Below, one piece after another: positions 56,044 through 64,000 of a stretch of 64,000 nt of DNA (position 1 is its first letter; every line of letters begins with the position of its first letter). The stretch is taken from positions 124,001 through 188,000 of the forward strand of contig NZ_JAKRNJ010000005.1 of NCBI RefSeq assembly GCF_022346925.1. Direction: 5' to 3'. This stretch comes from Microvirga sp. ACRRW. Its GTDB lineage: Bacteria; Pseudomonadota; Alphaproteobacteria; Rhizobiales; Beijerinckiaceae. The notes below the pieces were generated by a model. It saw only the letters and a list, made by a program, of their open reading frames with translations. It was not told the DNA's origin and ran no database searches. Both the position numbers and the translations under genes were made by a program.

Positions 56044-56655
56044 CTATCCCATCAACACATAAGGATGCGTCCAGCCCGGCACGGCGCGGATACGGTTGAG
56101 CCATGCGGTCACGTGGGGCCATTGGCTGTAGTCGAGACCCGCCTGCTCAGGCCAGAAGAGATAACTACAGCAGGCGATATCGGCGATGGAGATCGTCGAG
56201 CCGAGCAGGAATGTATCCTTGCCGCGAAATTCCTCATCGAGCCGATCGAGATCGGCACGGGCGCGTGCTTCGAGCCAGGCAATCACGTCGGGCGGCGTAT
56301 TACGCGTGAAGCGTCGTGCGAAGCGGAGGTTGGAGATGGAGAAGGTGATCCGGTTCGCTTCCCAGAACATCCACTCCATCGTGCGGTCGGGATCACACTC
56401 GCCGCGTAACTGCCCGGTGGTTCGCGCGAGATGCATGAGGATCGCGTTCGACTGAACGAGCGCCTCGCCATTCGTGACGAGAACCGGCACCTCGCCGAAA
56501 CGGCTGACCTCCCGAAAATCGGGAGGCCTGTTGTTGCGTTCGATCGTGAGATCGATGGGGCGATACTCGTGCTCTAATTCTAGAAGCGTGAGAGCCAGTC
56601 TTACCTTGTAGGAGTGACCCGACTCCCTGTTCCCGTAGAGCACGAGGCTCGGCAT
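56044..56655 (-). CDS. Glutathione S-transferase family protein
   Basis: The 203-residue protein has the thioredoxin-like GST N-domain (MPSLVLYGNRESGHSYKVRLAL, with the conserved cis-Pro in EVPVLVTNGEALVQSNAIL) and an all-helical C-domain (FLLGSTISIADIACCSYLFW). Substrate unknown. It is two bases after parC and could be co-transcribed with it. Confidence 0.92.
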   Translation of the reverse strand: MPSLVLYGNRESGHSYKVRLALTLLELEHEYRPIDLTIERNNRPPDFREVSRFGEVPVLVTNGEALVQSNAILMHLARTTGQLRGECDPDRTMEWMFWEANRITFSISNLRFARRFTRNTPPDVIAWLEARARADLDRLDEEFRGKDTFLLGSTISIADIACCSYLFWPEQAGLDYSQWPHVTAWLNRIRAVPGWTHPYVLMG

Positions 56656-56657
56656 TT

Positions 56658-58904
56658 TTATTCCCCGAACTTGTTCGACTTCGGGAAGCCCTTCGGCGGC
56701 AGACGTCCTGCCTCCGTGCGATCCCCCAGCCAGTCGCGCAGGTCTTCCTTCTCCACCGTCCAGGTACGACCAGAGGTATCCTTCCAGGTCAGGCCTTCCT
56801 TCAGCGTGAAGATCTTGGCGTCGGAGACACCGCCATCCTTGTAGCGCTGGAGGCGCACGCCCTTGCCGCGGGTCATCTCCGGCACCTGCTTCACGGGGAA
56901 GATCAGGAGCTTGCGGTTCTCGCCGATGATCGCGACGTGATCGCCCGCCGCATCGGTGCTGACGACCATAGTGGCAGGGGCATCGAGATTGAGGATCTGC
57001 TTGCCCTTGCGGGTGTTGGCGACGATCTCGTCGGTGGGCACGATGAAGCCGCGTCCGTCGGCGGAAACCACGAGGAGCTTCGCGCCGGCCTTGAACGGGA
57101 AGGCCGCGATGAAGTCAGCGCCCTCTTCAAGATCAACCATGAGACGGATCGGATCGCCGAAGCCGCGACCGCCGGGAAGCTTCGAGGCATCGAGGGTGAA
57201 GAAGCGCCCGTTCGTCGCCGCCACGATGATCTTGGACGTGGTCTCGGCGAAGAACGCTGCTTTAAGCTTGTCGTCGCCACGAAACTGCAGGGAGGACAAA
57301 TCCTCCTGATGTCCCTTCATGGCGCGGACCCAGCCCTTCTCGGAGACGATCACCGTGATCGGCTCGCGCTCGATCATGGCCTCCGCGAAGTCGATGTCGG
57401 AGGTGTCCGGCGCCTGATCGAAGGTGGTGCGGCGCTTGCCGAGGGCCGTGTCGGGACCGAAGGTCTTGCGGACCTCCTTGATCTCACTGGCAACCGTCTT
57501 CCACTGGATCTTCTCGGAATCGAGCAGCTCCTCGATTGTCGCCTTCTCGTCCTGCAGGTTCTTCTGTTCGCGCTTCAGCTCCATCTCTTCGAGCTTGCGA
57601 AGCGAGCGCAGGCGCGTGTCAAGAATGGCGTTGGCCTGGACCTCGGTGAGCTTGAAGACGCGCATCAGCTCCTGCTTCGGCTCGTCCTCCTCGCGGATGA
57701 TTTTGATCACCTTATCGAGGTCGAGATAGACGATGAGCAGGCCGCCCAAGATCTCCAAGCGCTTGTCGATGGCCGACAGGCGGAACTTGGAACGGCGGAT
57801 CAGCACCTCGCGGCGATGGTCGAGCCATTCGCGCAGGCACTCGGCGAGGCTCAGCACCTTCGGCACCTTGCCGCCGGCGAGTACGTTCACGTTCATCGGA
57901 ATGCGGCTCTCCAGCTCGGTGAGCTTGAAGAGCGACTCCATGAGGATGATCGGATCGACCGTCTTCGCGCGCGGCTCCAGAACCACGCGGATGTCCTCCG
58001 CCGATTCATCGCGAACGTCCGCGAGCAGCGGCAGCTTCTTGTCCTGCAGAAGCTCCGCGATCTTCTCGATCAGGCGGGATTTCGGCACGGAATACGGAAT
58101 TTCGGTGACGACGATTTGCCAGTTGCCGCGCCCGAGATCTTCCTTGTTCCAGCGCGCACGCACGCGGAAGGAGCCGCGGCCCGTGCTGTAGGTCTCGGCC
58201 ATGGAAGCAGGCGTGTCGACGATGATGCCGCCGGTCGGAAGATCGGGGCCCTGCACGAACTGCATCAGCTGTTCTGTCGAGGCGTTCGGCTTCGAGATCA
58301 GGTGCAGCGCGGCATCGCATAGCTCGGCGGCATTGTGCGGCGGAATGGAGGTCGCCATGCCGACCGCGATGCCCTGCGAGCCGTTGGCGAGCAGGTTCGG
58401 GAACGCGGCGGGCAGCACCACCGGCTCCTCGTTCGCCTGATCGTAGGTCTCGCGGAAATCGACGGAATCCTCGTCGATGCCTTCCAGCAGCAGGCGCGCG
58501 ACTTCTGTCAGCTTCGCCTCGGTGTAACGCATGGCGGCGGCGCCATCGCCATCGATGTTGCCGAAGTTGCCCTGCCCGTCCGCCAGCGGATAACGCTGCG
58601 CGAAATCCTGCGCCATGCGCACCAGCGCATCATAGATCGATTGATCGCCGTGCGGATGATACTGACCCATCACGTCGCCGACGATGCGGGCGCATTTCTT
58701 TGGAGCCGACTTGGGGTCGAGCTTCAACAGACGCATGGCGTGCAGGATGCGACGGTGGACGGGCTTCAACCCGTCTCGCGCGTCCGGCAGCGCCCGGTGC
58801 ATGATCGTGGAAAGCGCATATGCGAGATAGCGCTCTTCCAAGGCGTCCTTGAGATTGATGTTCTCGATCTCGCCGCCAGACGGTGGATTGACCGGCTTAC
58901 CCAT
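56658..58904 (-). CDS. parC: DNA topoisomerase IV subunit A
   Basis: ParC with ParE decatenates replicated chromosomes. The 748-residue protein has the catalytic Tyr127 ([12 protein letters not shown]), the quinolone-region helix [15 protein letters not shown] (79-93), and a C-terminal beta-pinwheel reduced to several blades (from about 500). It lacks the GyrA-box QRRGGKG motif, which supports ParC over GyrA. The region upstream (67 bases) is A+T-rich and probably holds a promoter. Confidence 0.96.
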   Translation of the reverse strand: MGKPVNPPSGGEIENINLKDALEERYLAYALSTIMHRALPDARDGLKPVHRRILHAMRLLKLDPKSAPKKCARIVGDVMGQYHPHGDQSIYDALVRMAQDFAQRYPLADGQGNFGNIDGDGAAAMRYTEAKLTEVARLLLEGIDEDSVDFRETYDQANEEPVVLPAAFPNLLANGSQGIAVGMATSIPPHNAAELCDAALHLISKPNASTEQLMQFVQGPDLPTGGIIVDTPASMAETYSTGRGSFRVRARWNKEDLGRGNWQIVVTEIPYSVPKSRLIEKIAELLQDKKLPLLADVRDESAEDIRVVLEPRAKTVDPIILMESLFKLTELESRIPMNVNVLAGGKVPKVLSLAECLREWLDHRREVLIRRSKFRLSAIDKRLEILGGLLIVYLDLDKVIKIIREEDEPKQELMRVFKLTEVQANAILDTRLRSLRKLEEMELKREQKNLQDEKATIEELLDSEKIQWKTVASEIKEVRKTFGPDTALGKRRTTFDQAPDTSDIDFAEAMIEREPITVIVSEKGWVRAMKGHQEDLSSLQFRGDDKLKAAFFAETTSKIIVAATNGRFFTLDASKLPGGRGFGDPIRLMVDLEEGADFIAAFPFKAGAKLLVVSADGRGFIVPTDEIVANTRKGKQILNLDAPATMVVSTDAAGDHVAIIGENRKLLIFPVKQVPEMTRGKGVRLQRYKDGGVSDAKIFTLKEGLTWKDTSGRTWTVEKEDLRDWLGDRTEAGRLPPKGFPKSNKFGE

Positions 58905-58971
58905 TACCTGAATTCCTCAATACCGAATCGCTTCTTTATCACTTGAAATAAGAACATAACAGAAACAAACC

Positions 58972-59703
58972 TCATTCGTCCCCAGCTGTCGCCAGTGCGA
59001 CGAAACGCGCCCGCTCCGCCGGAGCCTTCTGCCCCTGTGGATCGAAGACGTTCTGATGCAGGAAGAAGTCCGTGAGTGCAAACCCCGCCTTGATCTCGCT
59101 CTCGCTAGGCCGGTTGGCCCGGGTCTGGCCGATCAGGAAGCCGGGGAGCTTCAGGAGGCGGTCCTTGTAAGGCTCGCCCGCTGAAGCGCTGACAGCCCGC
59201 CCGCTCCGAGGCGACACGTAGATGAGGTCCCGCTCGCTGCCGGTGGCGGCGCAGGAGGTGAGATCGAGGCCGAAACCGAGTTCAGCCAGCATCGCCAGCT
59301 CGAAACGCACAAAGAGCGCAGGCGCGAGGTCCGGATCGTCCAGGTGGTCCACCAGAACGGTCAAGGTTTCGTAGAGGGCAAAATGCGGGTCTCGCTCCGG
59401 CACGAAGCGGAGGAGGTTCGCCAGGGCGGCCAGACCATAGAGCGCCATGGACGAACCCATCAGCCGCGAGGCCCTTAGGTTCAAACCCTCGACCTGGAAG
59501 TTTCCGAGATGCTCGTCGAGCCGGGCCCGCCAAGTGGCCTGCACCGTATTCCCCGGCTGAAGCACCGCCTGCAACGTCTTGGAGCGGCCGCCATGGATGA
59601 GGCCCGAATGGCGACCGTGCTCGCGCGTCATCAATTCGAGGATGACGCTCGTCTCGCCATGTTTGCGAACGCCGAGAACGACGCCTTCATCGGTCCATTG
59701 CAT
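58972..59703 (-). CDS. recO: DNA repair protein RecO
   Basis: RecO loads RecA onto SSB-coated gaps with RecR. The 243-residue protein has the N-terminal OB fold (MQWTDEGVVLGVRKHGETSVILELMTREHGRHSGLIHGGRS) and a helical C-terminal domain. The zinc-binding cysteines of some homologues are absent except one (SCAATGSERDL), which is common in alphaproteobacteria. It precedes parC and is divergent from the OmpA-family gene. Confidence 0.95.
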   Translation of the reverse strand: MQWTDEGVVLGVRKHGETSVILELMTREHGRHSGLIHGGRSKTLQAVLQPGNTVQATWRARLDEHLGNFQVEGLNLRASRLMGSSMALYGLAALANLLRFVPERDPHFALYETLTVLVDHLDDPDLAPALFVRFELAMLAELGFGLDLTSCAATGSERDLIYVSPRSGRAVSASAGEPYKDRLLKLPGFLIGQTRANRPSESEIKAGFALTDFFLHQNVFDPQGQKAPAERARFVALATAGDE

Positions 59704-59891
59704 CGGGTGTGGTTGCTCTCAAAGGGCTGTCGTCCTGATGTAAGCATCGAGAGGACTTTTTGCCATATTTTCCAACAGCATCGGGCCAAATTGTTAAGAT
59801 ATTTCCAAGCCCTGAACTACCTGAAAAATGGAACCAATGGAGCGGCCTCGTATTCACGAACAGCTTAGTGTGTCTATGTGAACCGAGAGTC

Positions 59892-61694
59892 ATGAAAATT
59901 ACCAACCTATTTCTTGCAAGCACTGCCATTCCCCTGATGATGCTGTCGGCGAACGCCTCCGCGCTCCAGCCACAGACGCCTGCCCCCATCACCTTGGCCC
60001 AAGCAGAACCTGAGCAGCCCCCAAGGGCGCGACAGAGGCCTGGCGGACAGGATGAAGAAGGCGCTCCCGGTCAGCAGCGCCGTCAAGGCCGCCCCGGAGG
60101 CGGCGAAGGCGGTCAACGTCCCCAACGCGGTGGCGGTGAACAGGGTGGCGGACCGGAAGCCCCACGCGCGGCGCCTCGCCCGAGCCCTGAGCGAGAAGCA
60201 CCCGCAGCCCCGCGTCCGGCTCCGGAACAGCGTCAGGAACAGCGCCAACCGACGGAGCGCGCCGCGCCGCCTGCTCCAGCACAGCCAAGTCAAACTCCCG
60301 CACAACGACCTCAATCTCAGGAGACCCCTGCGCGTCCCGCACGCCCCGACGCTCAAGAGCGAGAGCGGCCTCAGCGCCCCAATGTTCAGGAGCGCGATCA
60401 ACGCCCGGCAGAGCGTCCGCGCCAGCAGGCTCCCGATGCGCCCGCCCGCCCTGCGGCACCCCCGGCGGCGCAACCTGCAACGCCGCCTGCACCCGCCCCG
60501 CAGAGAACTGCACCTGCCGCGCCGCGCCCGAGCGATGCGCAGCGTCCGGCACAGGAGCAGCCCAGAACGCCTCCCGCACCTCCGGCAGCCCAGCCGCCGC
60601 AGAGCGCTCCCGCACCCACCGCTCCGGCACCCAGCGCACAGCCTGCTCCAAGTGCACCTACGCCGGCGCAAACTGCTCCGGCACCGCGTGCCCAGCCGAC
60701 GCCTCCCCCCGCTTCGGCACCGGCTGCGCCCCAGCAGGCTGCGCCGAGCACGACACAGCCACTGGACGCATCACGCGTGCGGATCGACGATCTGCGCAGC
60801 CAACGGCGTGAGCGTCGGGAAGGCGATCGTGTCATCATCGAGGAGCCGGGCAGCCGCACGATCATCCGTGAAGGCAATAACGTCATCATCCGCCATGATG
60901 AATCGGAACGCTTCCGCCGAATCTATGGTGCGGACGAAGTGCGCGTGGAGCGCCGTGGTCCCGGCGAGGAAGTCACCATCGTCCGCCGCCCGGACGGTTC
61001 GGAGATCGTTTCCGTGCGCGACGAATACGGCAACCTCATCCGCCGCGTGCGCCGCGAGCCCGCGGGCCGTGAGGTGGTGCTGATCGAGAACCGCCGCAGC
61101 GGCATCGGGGTGCGCCCTGGCTATGGCTATGTAGAAGAGGAAGTATTGCGCCTTCCGCCGCCGGTCGTGCGCATTCCGCGCGAGGAATACATCGTCGAGA
61201 CGGAACGTGCGACGGAGGACGACATCGTCGAAGCCTTCACCGCGCCGCCGGTGGAGCGTGTGGCACGCGCCTATACCCTCGACGAAATCCGCCGCTCCCA
61301 GCCTCTGAGGGAGCGCATGCGCCGCGTCGATGTGGACACGATCAGGTTCGAGTTCGGTTCTTGGGAGCTGCCGCCCGATCAGGTGGGCTCCCTGCGCCTG
61401 ATCGCAGATGGCCTGCGTCAGGCGATCTCCCGCAATCCGAATGAGATCTTCCTGGTGGAAGGTCACACGGATGCGGTCGGCTCGGACGAGGACAATCTTA
61501 CGCTCTCCGACCGTCGCGCGGAAACCATCGCAACGATTCTTACGCAGCAGTTCCAGATCCCCGCCGAAAACCTGACGACGCAGGGCTACGGCGAGCAATA
61601 CCTGAAGGTGAACTCGCAAGGCCCGGAAGCGGAAAACCGCCGCGTTACGCTCCGCCGCATCACCCCACTGCTGCAGGGGCAGAACCAGCAATAA
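59892..61694 (+). CDS. OmpA-family protein with long Pro/Ala/Arg-rich region
   Basis: The 600-residue product has a signal peptide (about 1-25), a Pro/Ala/Gln/Arg-rich low-complexity stretch (about 28-292), a charged middle region with DRVIIEEPGSRTIIREGNNVIIRHD and EEVTIVRRPDGSEIVSVRDEYGN (295-480), and a C-terminal OmpA-like peptidoglycan-binding domain (about 492-596) with VEGHTDAVGSDEDNLTLSDRRAE. It probably bridges the outer membrane or periplasm and the cell wall. MKITNLFLAS is used as start; an in-frame TTG upstream is unlikely. The gene stands between recO and the secreted unknown, which are on the opposite strand. Confidence 0.9.
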   Translation: MKITNLFLASTAIPLMMLSANASALQPQTPAPITLAQAEPEQPPRARQRPGGQDEEGAPGQQRRQGRPGGGEGGQRPQRGGGEQGGGPEAPRAAPRPSPEREAPAAPRPAPEQRQEQRQPTERAAPPAPAQPSQTPAQRPQSQETPARPARPDAQERERPQRPNVQERDQRPAERPRQQAPDAPARPAAPPAAQPATPPAPAPQRTAPAAPRPSDAQRPAQEQPRTPPAPPAAQPPQSAPAPTAPAPSAQPAPSAPTPAQTAPAPRAQPTPPPASAPAAPQQAAPSTTQPLDASRVRIDDLRSQRRERREGDRVIIEEPGSRTIIREGNNVIIRHDESERFRRIYGADEVRVERRGPGEEVTIVRRPDGSEIVSVRDEYGNLIRRVRREPAGREVVLIENRRSGIGVRPGYGYVEEEVLRLPPPVVRIPREEYIVETERATEDDIVEAFTAPPVERVARAYTLDEIRRSQPLRERMRRVDVDTIRFEFGSWELPPDQVGSLRLIADGLRQAISRNPNEIFLVEGHTDAVGSDEDNLTLSDRRAETIATILTQQFQIPAENLTTQGYGEQYLKVNSQGPEAENRRVTLRRITPLLQGQNQQ

Positions 61695-61700
61695 AACAAA

Positions 61701-61728
61701 GCCGCGAGGGGAGTTTTCTCCTCGCGGC
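61701..61728. terminator. Terminator between converging genes
   Basis: GCCGCGAG (61701-61708) pairs with CTCGCGGC (61721-61728) with an inner GAG/CTC extension and TTTT loop. It follows the OmpA-family stop by 6 bases and precedes the stop of the gene on the other strand. The downstream T-run is weak. Confidence 0.55.
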
Positions 61729-61741
61729 GTTATCGTTTGCC

Positions 61742-62353
61742 TTACGGCAAAGTGCCTAGAAATTTCCGTGTCGGACCGTTCTTAGACCAGAAGCCCTTAG
61801 GGAATTCGCAATCTGAGATCGGTTGCGCCTTCAGAATGAAAATTTCGTCATCTGTCGAGACTTTCCCGTAGGGCTCATCAGGATCCTTGTCTTCGCGAAT
61901 AACGCGCCAATCAGCAGCTGCCTGCAGTTCGATCTGACCAGAAGTCGCTTCTCTCACATAGAGGGTTTGCTGAAGCACGTCTGCAAACTGTGTTGGGTAA
62001 GGCGTGAAACCGCACAAGAGAGAAGGTGTACGGCTTACCTCCTCAAGGAAGCACGAGCCATGAGCGGTCAACCGCTTGGGAGTATCGCGGAAGCTGACGA
62101 GGAGTGTTGCGTAGACATTATCGCTCGACCCTGTTTTCCAAGCGTTCCTCCCCATCAATTGAATGGAGGTGACAAGCTGATGCGGCCTGCTGCGTAGATG
62201 CTCTCCATCGTACTTGCGCAGGAAGCAGAAATCGGCCCCGGCCGGGATTGCAGACGAAGAGGTCCGCTCCTTACCCATTGCAGCAAGAGGCACAAGCAAC
62301 ACCGAACCTGTAAACCCGAGGAACGTCCAAAGCCGAAGCCGCATACGCCTCAT
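61742..62353 (-). CDS. Secreted protein of unknown function
   Basis: No family is recognised. The 203-residue product has an N-terminal signal peptide (MRRMRLRLWTFLGFTGSVLLVPLAAMGKE, cleavage about residue 28), then a mature domain with cysteines in GADFCFLRKYDG, AHGSCFLEEV, SLLCGFTPYP and SDCEFPKGFW, compatible with two disulfides. Its ATG overlaps the era stop by one base (TGATG), so it is made with era although the product is exported. A second ATG three codons later is possible. Confidence 0.8.
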   Translation of the reverse strand: MRRMRLRLWTFLGFTGSVLLVPLAAMGKERTSSSAIPAGADFCFLRKYDGEHLRSRPHQLVTSIQLMGRNAWKTGSSDNVYATLLVSFRDTPKRLTAHGSCFLEEVSRTPSLLCGFTPYPTQFADVLQQTLYVREATSGQIELQAAADWRVIREDKDPDEPYGKVSTDDEIFILKAQPISDCEFPKGFWSKNGPTRKFLGTLP

Positions 62354-63267
62354 CAGCCCTTCGGGAATTCCAGCCCCATCTCGCGGTAGCGCTCGGGATC
62401 GTCGCTCCAGTTCTCTCGCACCTTCACGAAGATGAAGAGATGTACGGGCGCCTCGGCGATCTCGGAGATTTCCTTGCGCGCGGCTTGTCCGATGGCCTTG
62501 ATGGTCTGGCCGCCCTTGCCGAGTACGATCTTGCGCTGGCTGTCGCGCTCCACGAACACCGTCTGCTCGATGCGCACGGAGCCGTCCGGGCGCTGCTGCC
62601 ACTGGTCAGTCTCGACGGTGGATTGATACGGCAGCTCCTCGTGCAGGCGCTCGTATATCTTCTCGCGGGTGATCTCGGCGGCCAACATGCGTAGGGGCGC
62701 GTCGGAAACCTGATCCTCGGGGTAAAGCCAGGGGCTTGCCGGCATCATGGAGGCGAGCTGGCTCAGCATCGTCTTGGTGCCGTCGCCCTTGAGCGCCGAG
62801 ACCATGAAGGTATGCGCGAAAGGCACCTTCTCGTTGAGCTTCGCCGCAAGCTCCAGGAGCTTCGAGCGCTCGATCAGGTCGATCTTGTTGAGGATCAGTA
62901 CCTTCGGCTGCTTCAGCTCGGGCAGTCTGTCGAGAATGGCTTCCGCCTCCTCATCGATTCCCTTGCGAACATCGAGCAGAAGGGCGACCACATCCGCATC
63001 CCCTGCTCCGCCCCAGGCGGATGTCACCATGGCGCGGTCGAGACGGCGCTTCGGCTTGAAGATGCCGGGCGTGTCCACGAAGACGATCTGCGTGTCGCCT
63101 TCCATGGCGATGCCGCGAACGAGTGCGCGGGTGGTCTGAACCTTGCGCGAAACGATGGAGACCTTCGAGCCCACCAGCGCATTCAGCAGGGTCGACTTAC
63201 CCGCGTTGGGTGCGCCGATGAGCGCAACGAAACCGGCTTTGGTGTTGGTCGGCTCAGACTGTTCCAT
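62353..63267 (-). CDS. era: GTPase Era
   Basis: Era binds 16S rRNA near its 3' end and helps 30S maturation. The 304-residue protein has G1 IGAPNAGKST (18-27), G3 DTPG (65-68), G4 NKID (around 130), SALKG (G5), and a C-terminal KH domain with VLGKGGQTIKAIG. MEQSEPTNTKAG is preceded by GGAGGAAG; it overlaps the rnc end by 14 bases. Order lepB-rnc-era is conserved. Confidence 0.97.
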   Translation of the reverse strand: MEQSEPTNTKAGFVALIGAPNAGKSTLLNALVGSKVSIVSRKVQTTRALVRGIAMEGDTQIVFVDTPGIFKPKRRLDRAMVTSAWGGAGDADVVALLLDVRKGIDEEAEAILDRLPELKQPKVLILNKIDLIERSKLLELAAKLNEKVPFAHTFMVSALKGDGTKTMLSQLASMMPASPWLYPEDQVSDAPLRMLAAEITREKIYERLHEELPYQSTVETDQWQQRPDGSVRIEQTVFVERDSQRKIVLGKGGQTIKAIGQAARKEISEIAEAPVHLFIFVKVRENWSDDPERYREMGLEFPKG

Positions 63268-63964
63268 ACTCTTCCTCCGTCCAGACACCTTCTCTGAGAA
63301 GAAGGCTTCGCGCAGCTGCCTGTTCCGCAATGCGTTTCGATGTGCCGTTCCCGAATTCGGTATCGCGGCCCTTCACCTTCACCATCACGCGGAACTTGGG
63401 CGCATGATCGGGGCCCGTCTGCTCGGCGACGGTATAAGTCGGCGGCGGCAAGCCGCGGCCTTGCGCCCATTCCTGCAATGCGCTCTTCGGGTCGCGCAAG
63501 GCGCGGCGCGGCGCTTCGATCATCGCCTTGAACGCGCGCTCCACGAGATCCCTCGCGGGCTCGTAGCCTCCGTCGAGAAACACGGCGCCAATGATGGCCT
63601 CGCACACATCCGCAAGGATGGTCTGGTTGCGACGCTCGCCCGAATGCGCCTCGCCCGCGCCGAGCTTGAGGAACGGCCCTACATCCCACGCAATGGCAAT
63701 CTCGGCGCAGCTCTCGCGGCGCACGAGCTCCGCCAAGCGACGGGAGAGTTCGCCTTCCGGCGCACCGGGAAACGTCTTGTAGAGGATCTCGGAAATGGCA
63801 AGACCGAGCACGCGGTCCCCGAGGAATTCGAGACGCTGATAGCTTTTTCCGCTCGACCTGGGAGCGCTCACATGGGTGAGGGCCTCGTCGAGGAGTTCGG
63901 GCTTCTGAAACCGATAGTCCAGCCGGGTCAGAAGCTCGTCGTAGTTCGGTTTGCGACGGGCCAC
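63254..63964 (-). CDS. rnc: Ribonuclease III
   Basis: RNase III cleaves double-stranded RNA in rRNA processing. The 236-residue protein has the signature RLEFLGDRVLG (44-54, with Glu46 and Asp50), second-site Asp119 and Glu122 in LADVCEAIIGAVFLDGGY, and a C-terminal dsRNA-binding domain (PKSALQEWAQGRGLPPPTYTV...FGNGTSKRIAEQAAARSLL). It starts 3 bases after lepB. Confidence 0.97.
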   Translation of the reverse strand: MARRKPNYDELLTRLDYRFQKPELLDEALTHVSAPRSSGKSYQRLEFLGDRVLGLAISEILYKTFPGAPEGELSRRLAELVRRESCAEIAIAWDVGPFLKLGAGEAHSGERRNQTILADVCEAIIGAVFLDGGYEPARDLVERAFKAMIEAPRRALRDPKSALQEWAQGRGLPPPTYTVAEQTGPDHAPKFRVMVKVKGRDTEFGNGTSKRIAEQAAARSLLLREGVWTEEEYGTV

Positions 63965-63967
63965 GGC

Positions 63968-64000
63968 TTACTTAATCCGCTCGAACATGCGGTTCCAGCG
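63968..64000 (-). CDS. lepB: Signal peptidase I, C-terminal end (partial)
   Basis: The window edge cuts this gene. The last ten codons read RWNRMFERIK followed by TAA. This matches the RWxRxF-type terminus of alphaproteobacterial signal peptidase I, and lepB-rnc-era is the conserved order. The call rests on context and the short tail only. Confidence 0.6.
   Translation of the reverse strand, partial: RWNRMFERIK

Noticed and set aside
58945-58965. LexA-like sequence upstream of parC (GAACATAACAGAAAC)
   Set aside because: The second half-site is AAAC instead of GAAC; one mismatch in the invariant core, and parC is not a known SOS gene.

Overview
The window looks like a chromosomal core region of an alphaproteobacterium of the order Hyphomicrobiales (Rhizobiales), probably near Methylobacteriaceae (Microvirga/Methylobacterium type). 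The evidence is the high G+C content, the gene order (lolCD-proS-mce-rnj-birA-nuo; merR-ihfA-fabH-plsX-DUF177; glyA-nrdR-ribDEH-nusB-thiL; recO-parC; lepB-rnc-era), family-specific traits (a compact ProRS of 442 residues, an Asp-rich HemB metal site, an S2 protein with a helix-hairpin-helix tail) and two kinds of dispersed palindromic repeat resembling those of rhizobial genomes. Genus and species cannot be fixed from the sequence alone. No phage, insertion sequence, CRISPR array or toxin-antitoxin locus was seen.

Layout. 1-3.3 kb: translation genes rpsB-tsf-pyrH on the minus strand, with a good rpsB promoter and structured spacers. 3.4-4.3 kb: a secreted Gly/Asn-rich repeat protein. 4.6-8.5 kb: dnaE, preceded by an unannotated-looking 33-codon membrane microprotein gene whose promoter overlaps a perfect GTTC-N7-GTTC LexA box. 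8.5-11.8 kb: lolD, lolC/E and proS. 11.8-12.3 kb: a 551-base intergenic region that appears to encode a plus-strand small RNA, with a GTGACA-17-TATAAA promoter and a strong intrinsic terminator about 160 nt later. 12.3-30.7 kb: a long minus-strand block with the complete 14-gene complex I operon nuoA-N followed by birA, rnj, mce and a DUF1467 gene. 30.8-35.9 kb: an iron-permease-family protein, tRNA-Asp, a MerR regulator, ihfA, fabH, plsX, DUF177 and a cytochrome bc1 assembly chaperone. 36-39.6 kb: a BamE-like lipoprotein (plus strand), a methyltransferase and a proton-pumping pyrophosphatase. 39.6-46.5 kb: MFS, thiL, nusB, ribH, ribE, ribD, nrdR and glyA. 46.7-49.8 kb: a Tat-exported L,D-transpeptidase, a DUF6163 protein and a 3-hydroxyisobutyryl-CoA hydrolase. 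50-55 kb: a plus-strand run of hemB, an orphan LivH-like permease fused to a lipoprotein-like N-terminus, threonine dehydratase, an RDD protein and bpt. 55-64 kb: an outer-membrane barrel protein, GST, parC, recO, an OmpA-family protein (plus), a secreted unknown, era, rnc and the last codons of lepB.

Most of the content is housekeeping: translation, replication, respiratory energy conservation, lipid and cofactor biosynthesis, and envelope maintenance. The points most worth following are the SOS-box microprotein ahead of dnaE (reminiscent in size, membrane nature and regulation of Caulobacter SidA), the putative small RNA between proS and DUF1467, the extra domains on S2, NuoE, NuoL and the LivH-like permease, and the intergenic palindromes.
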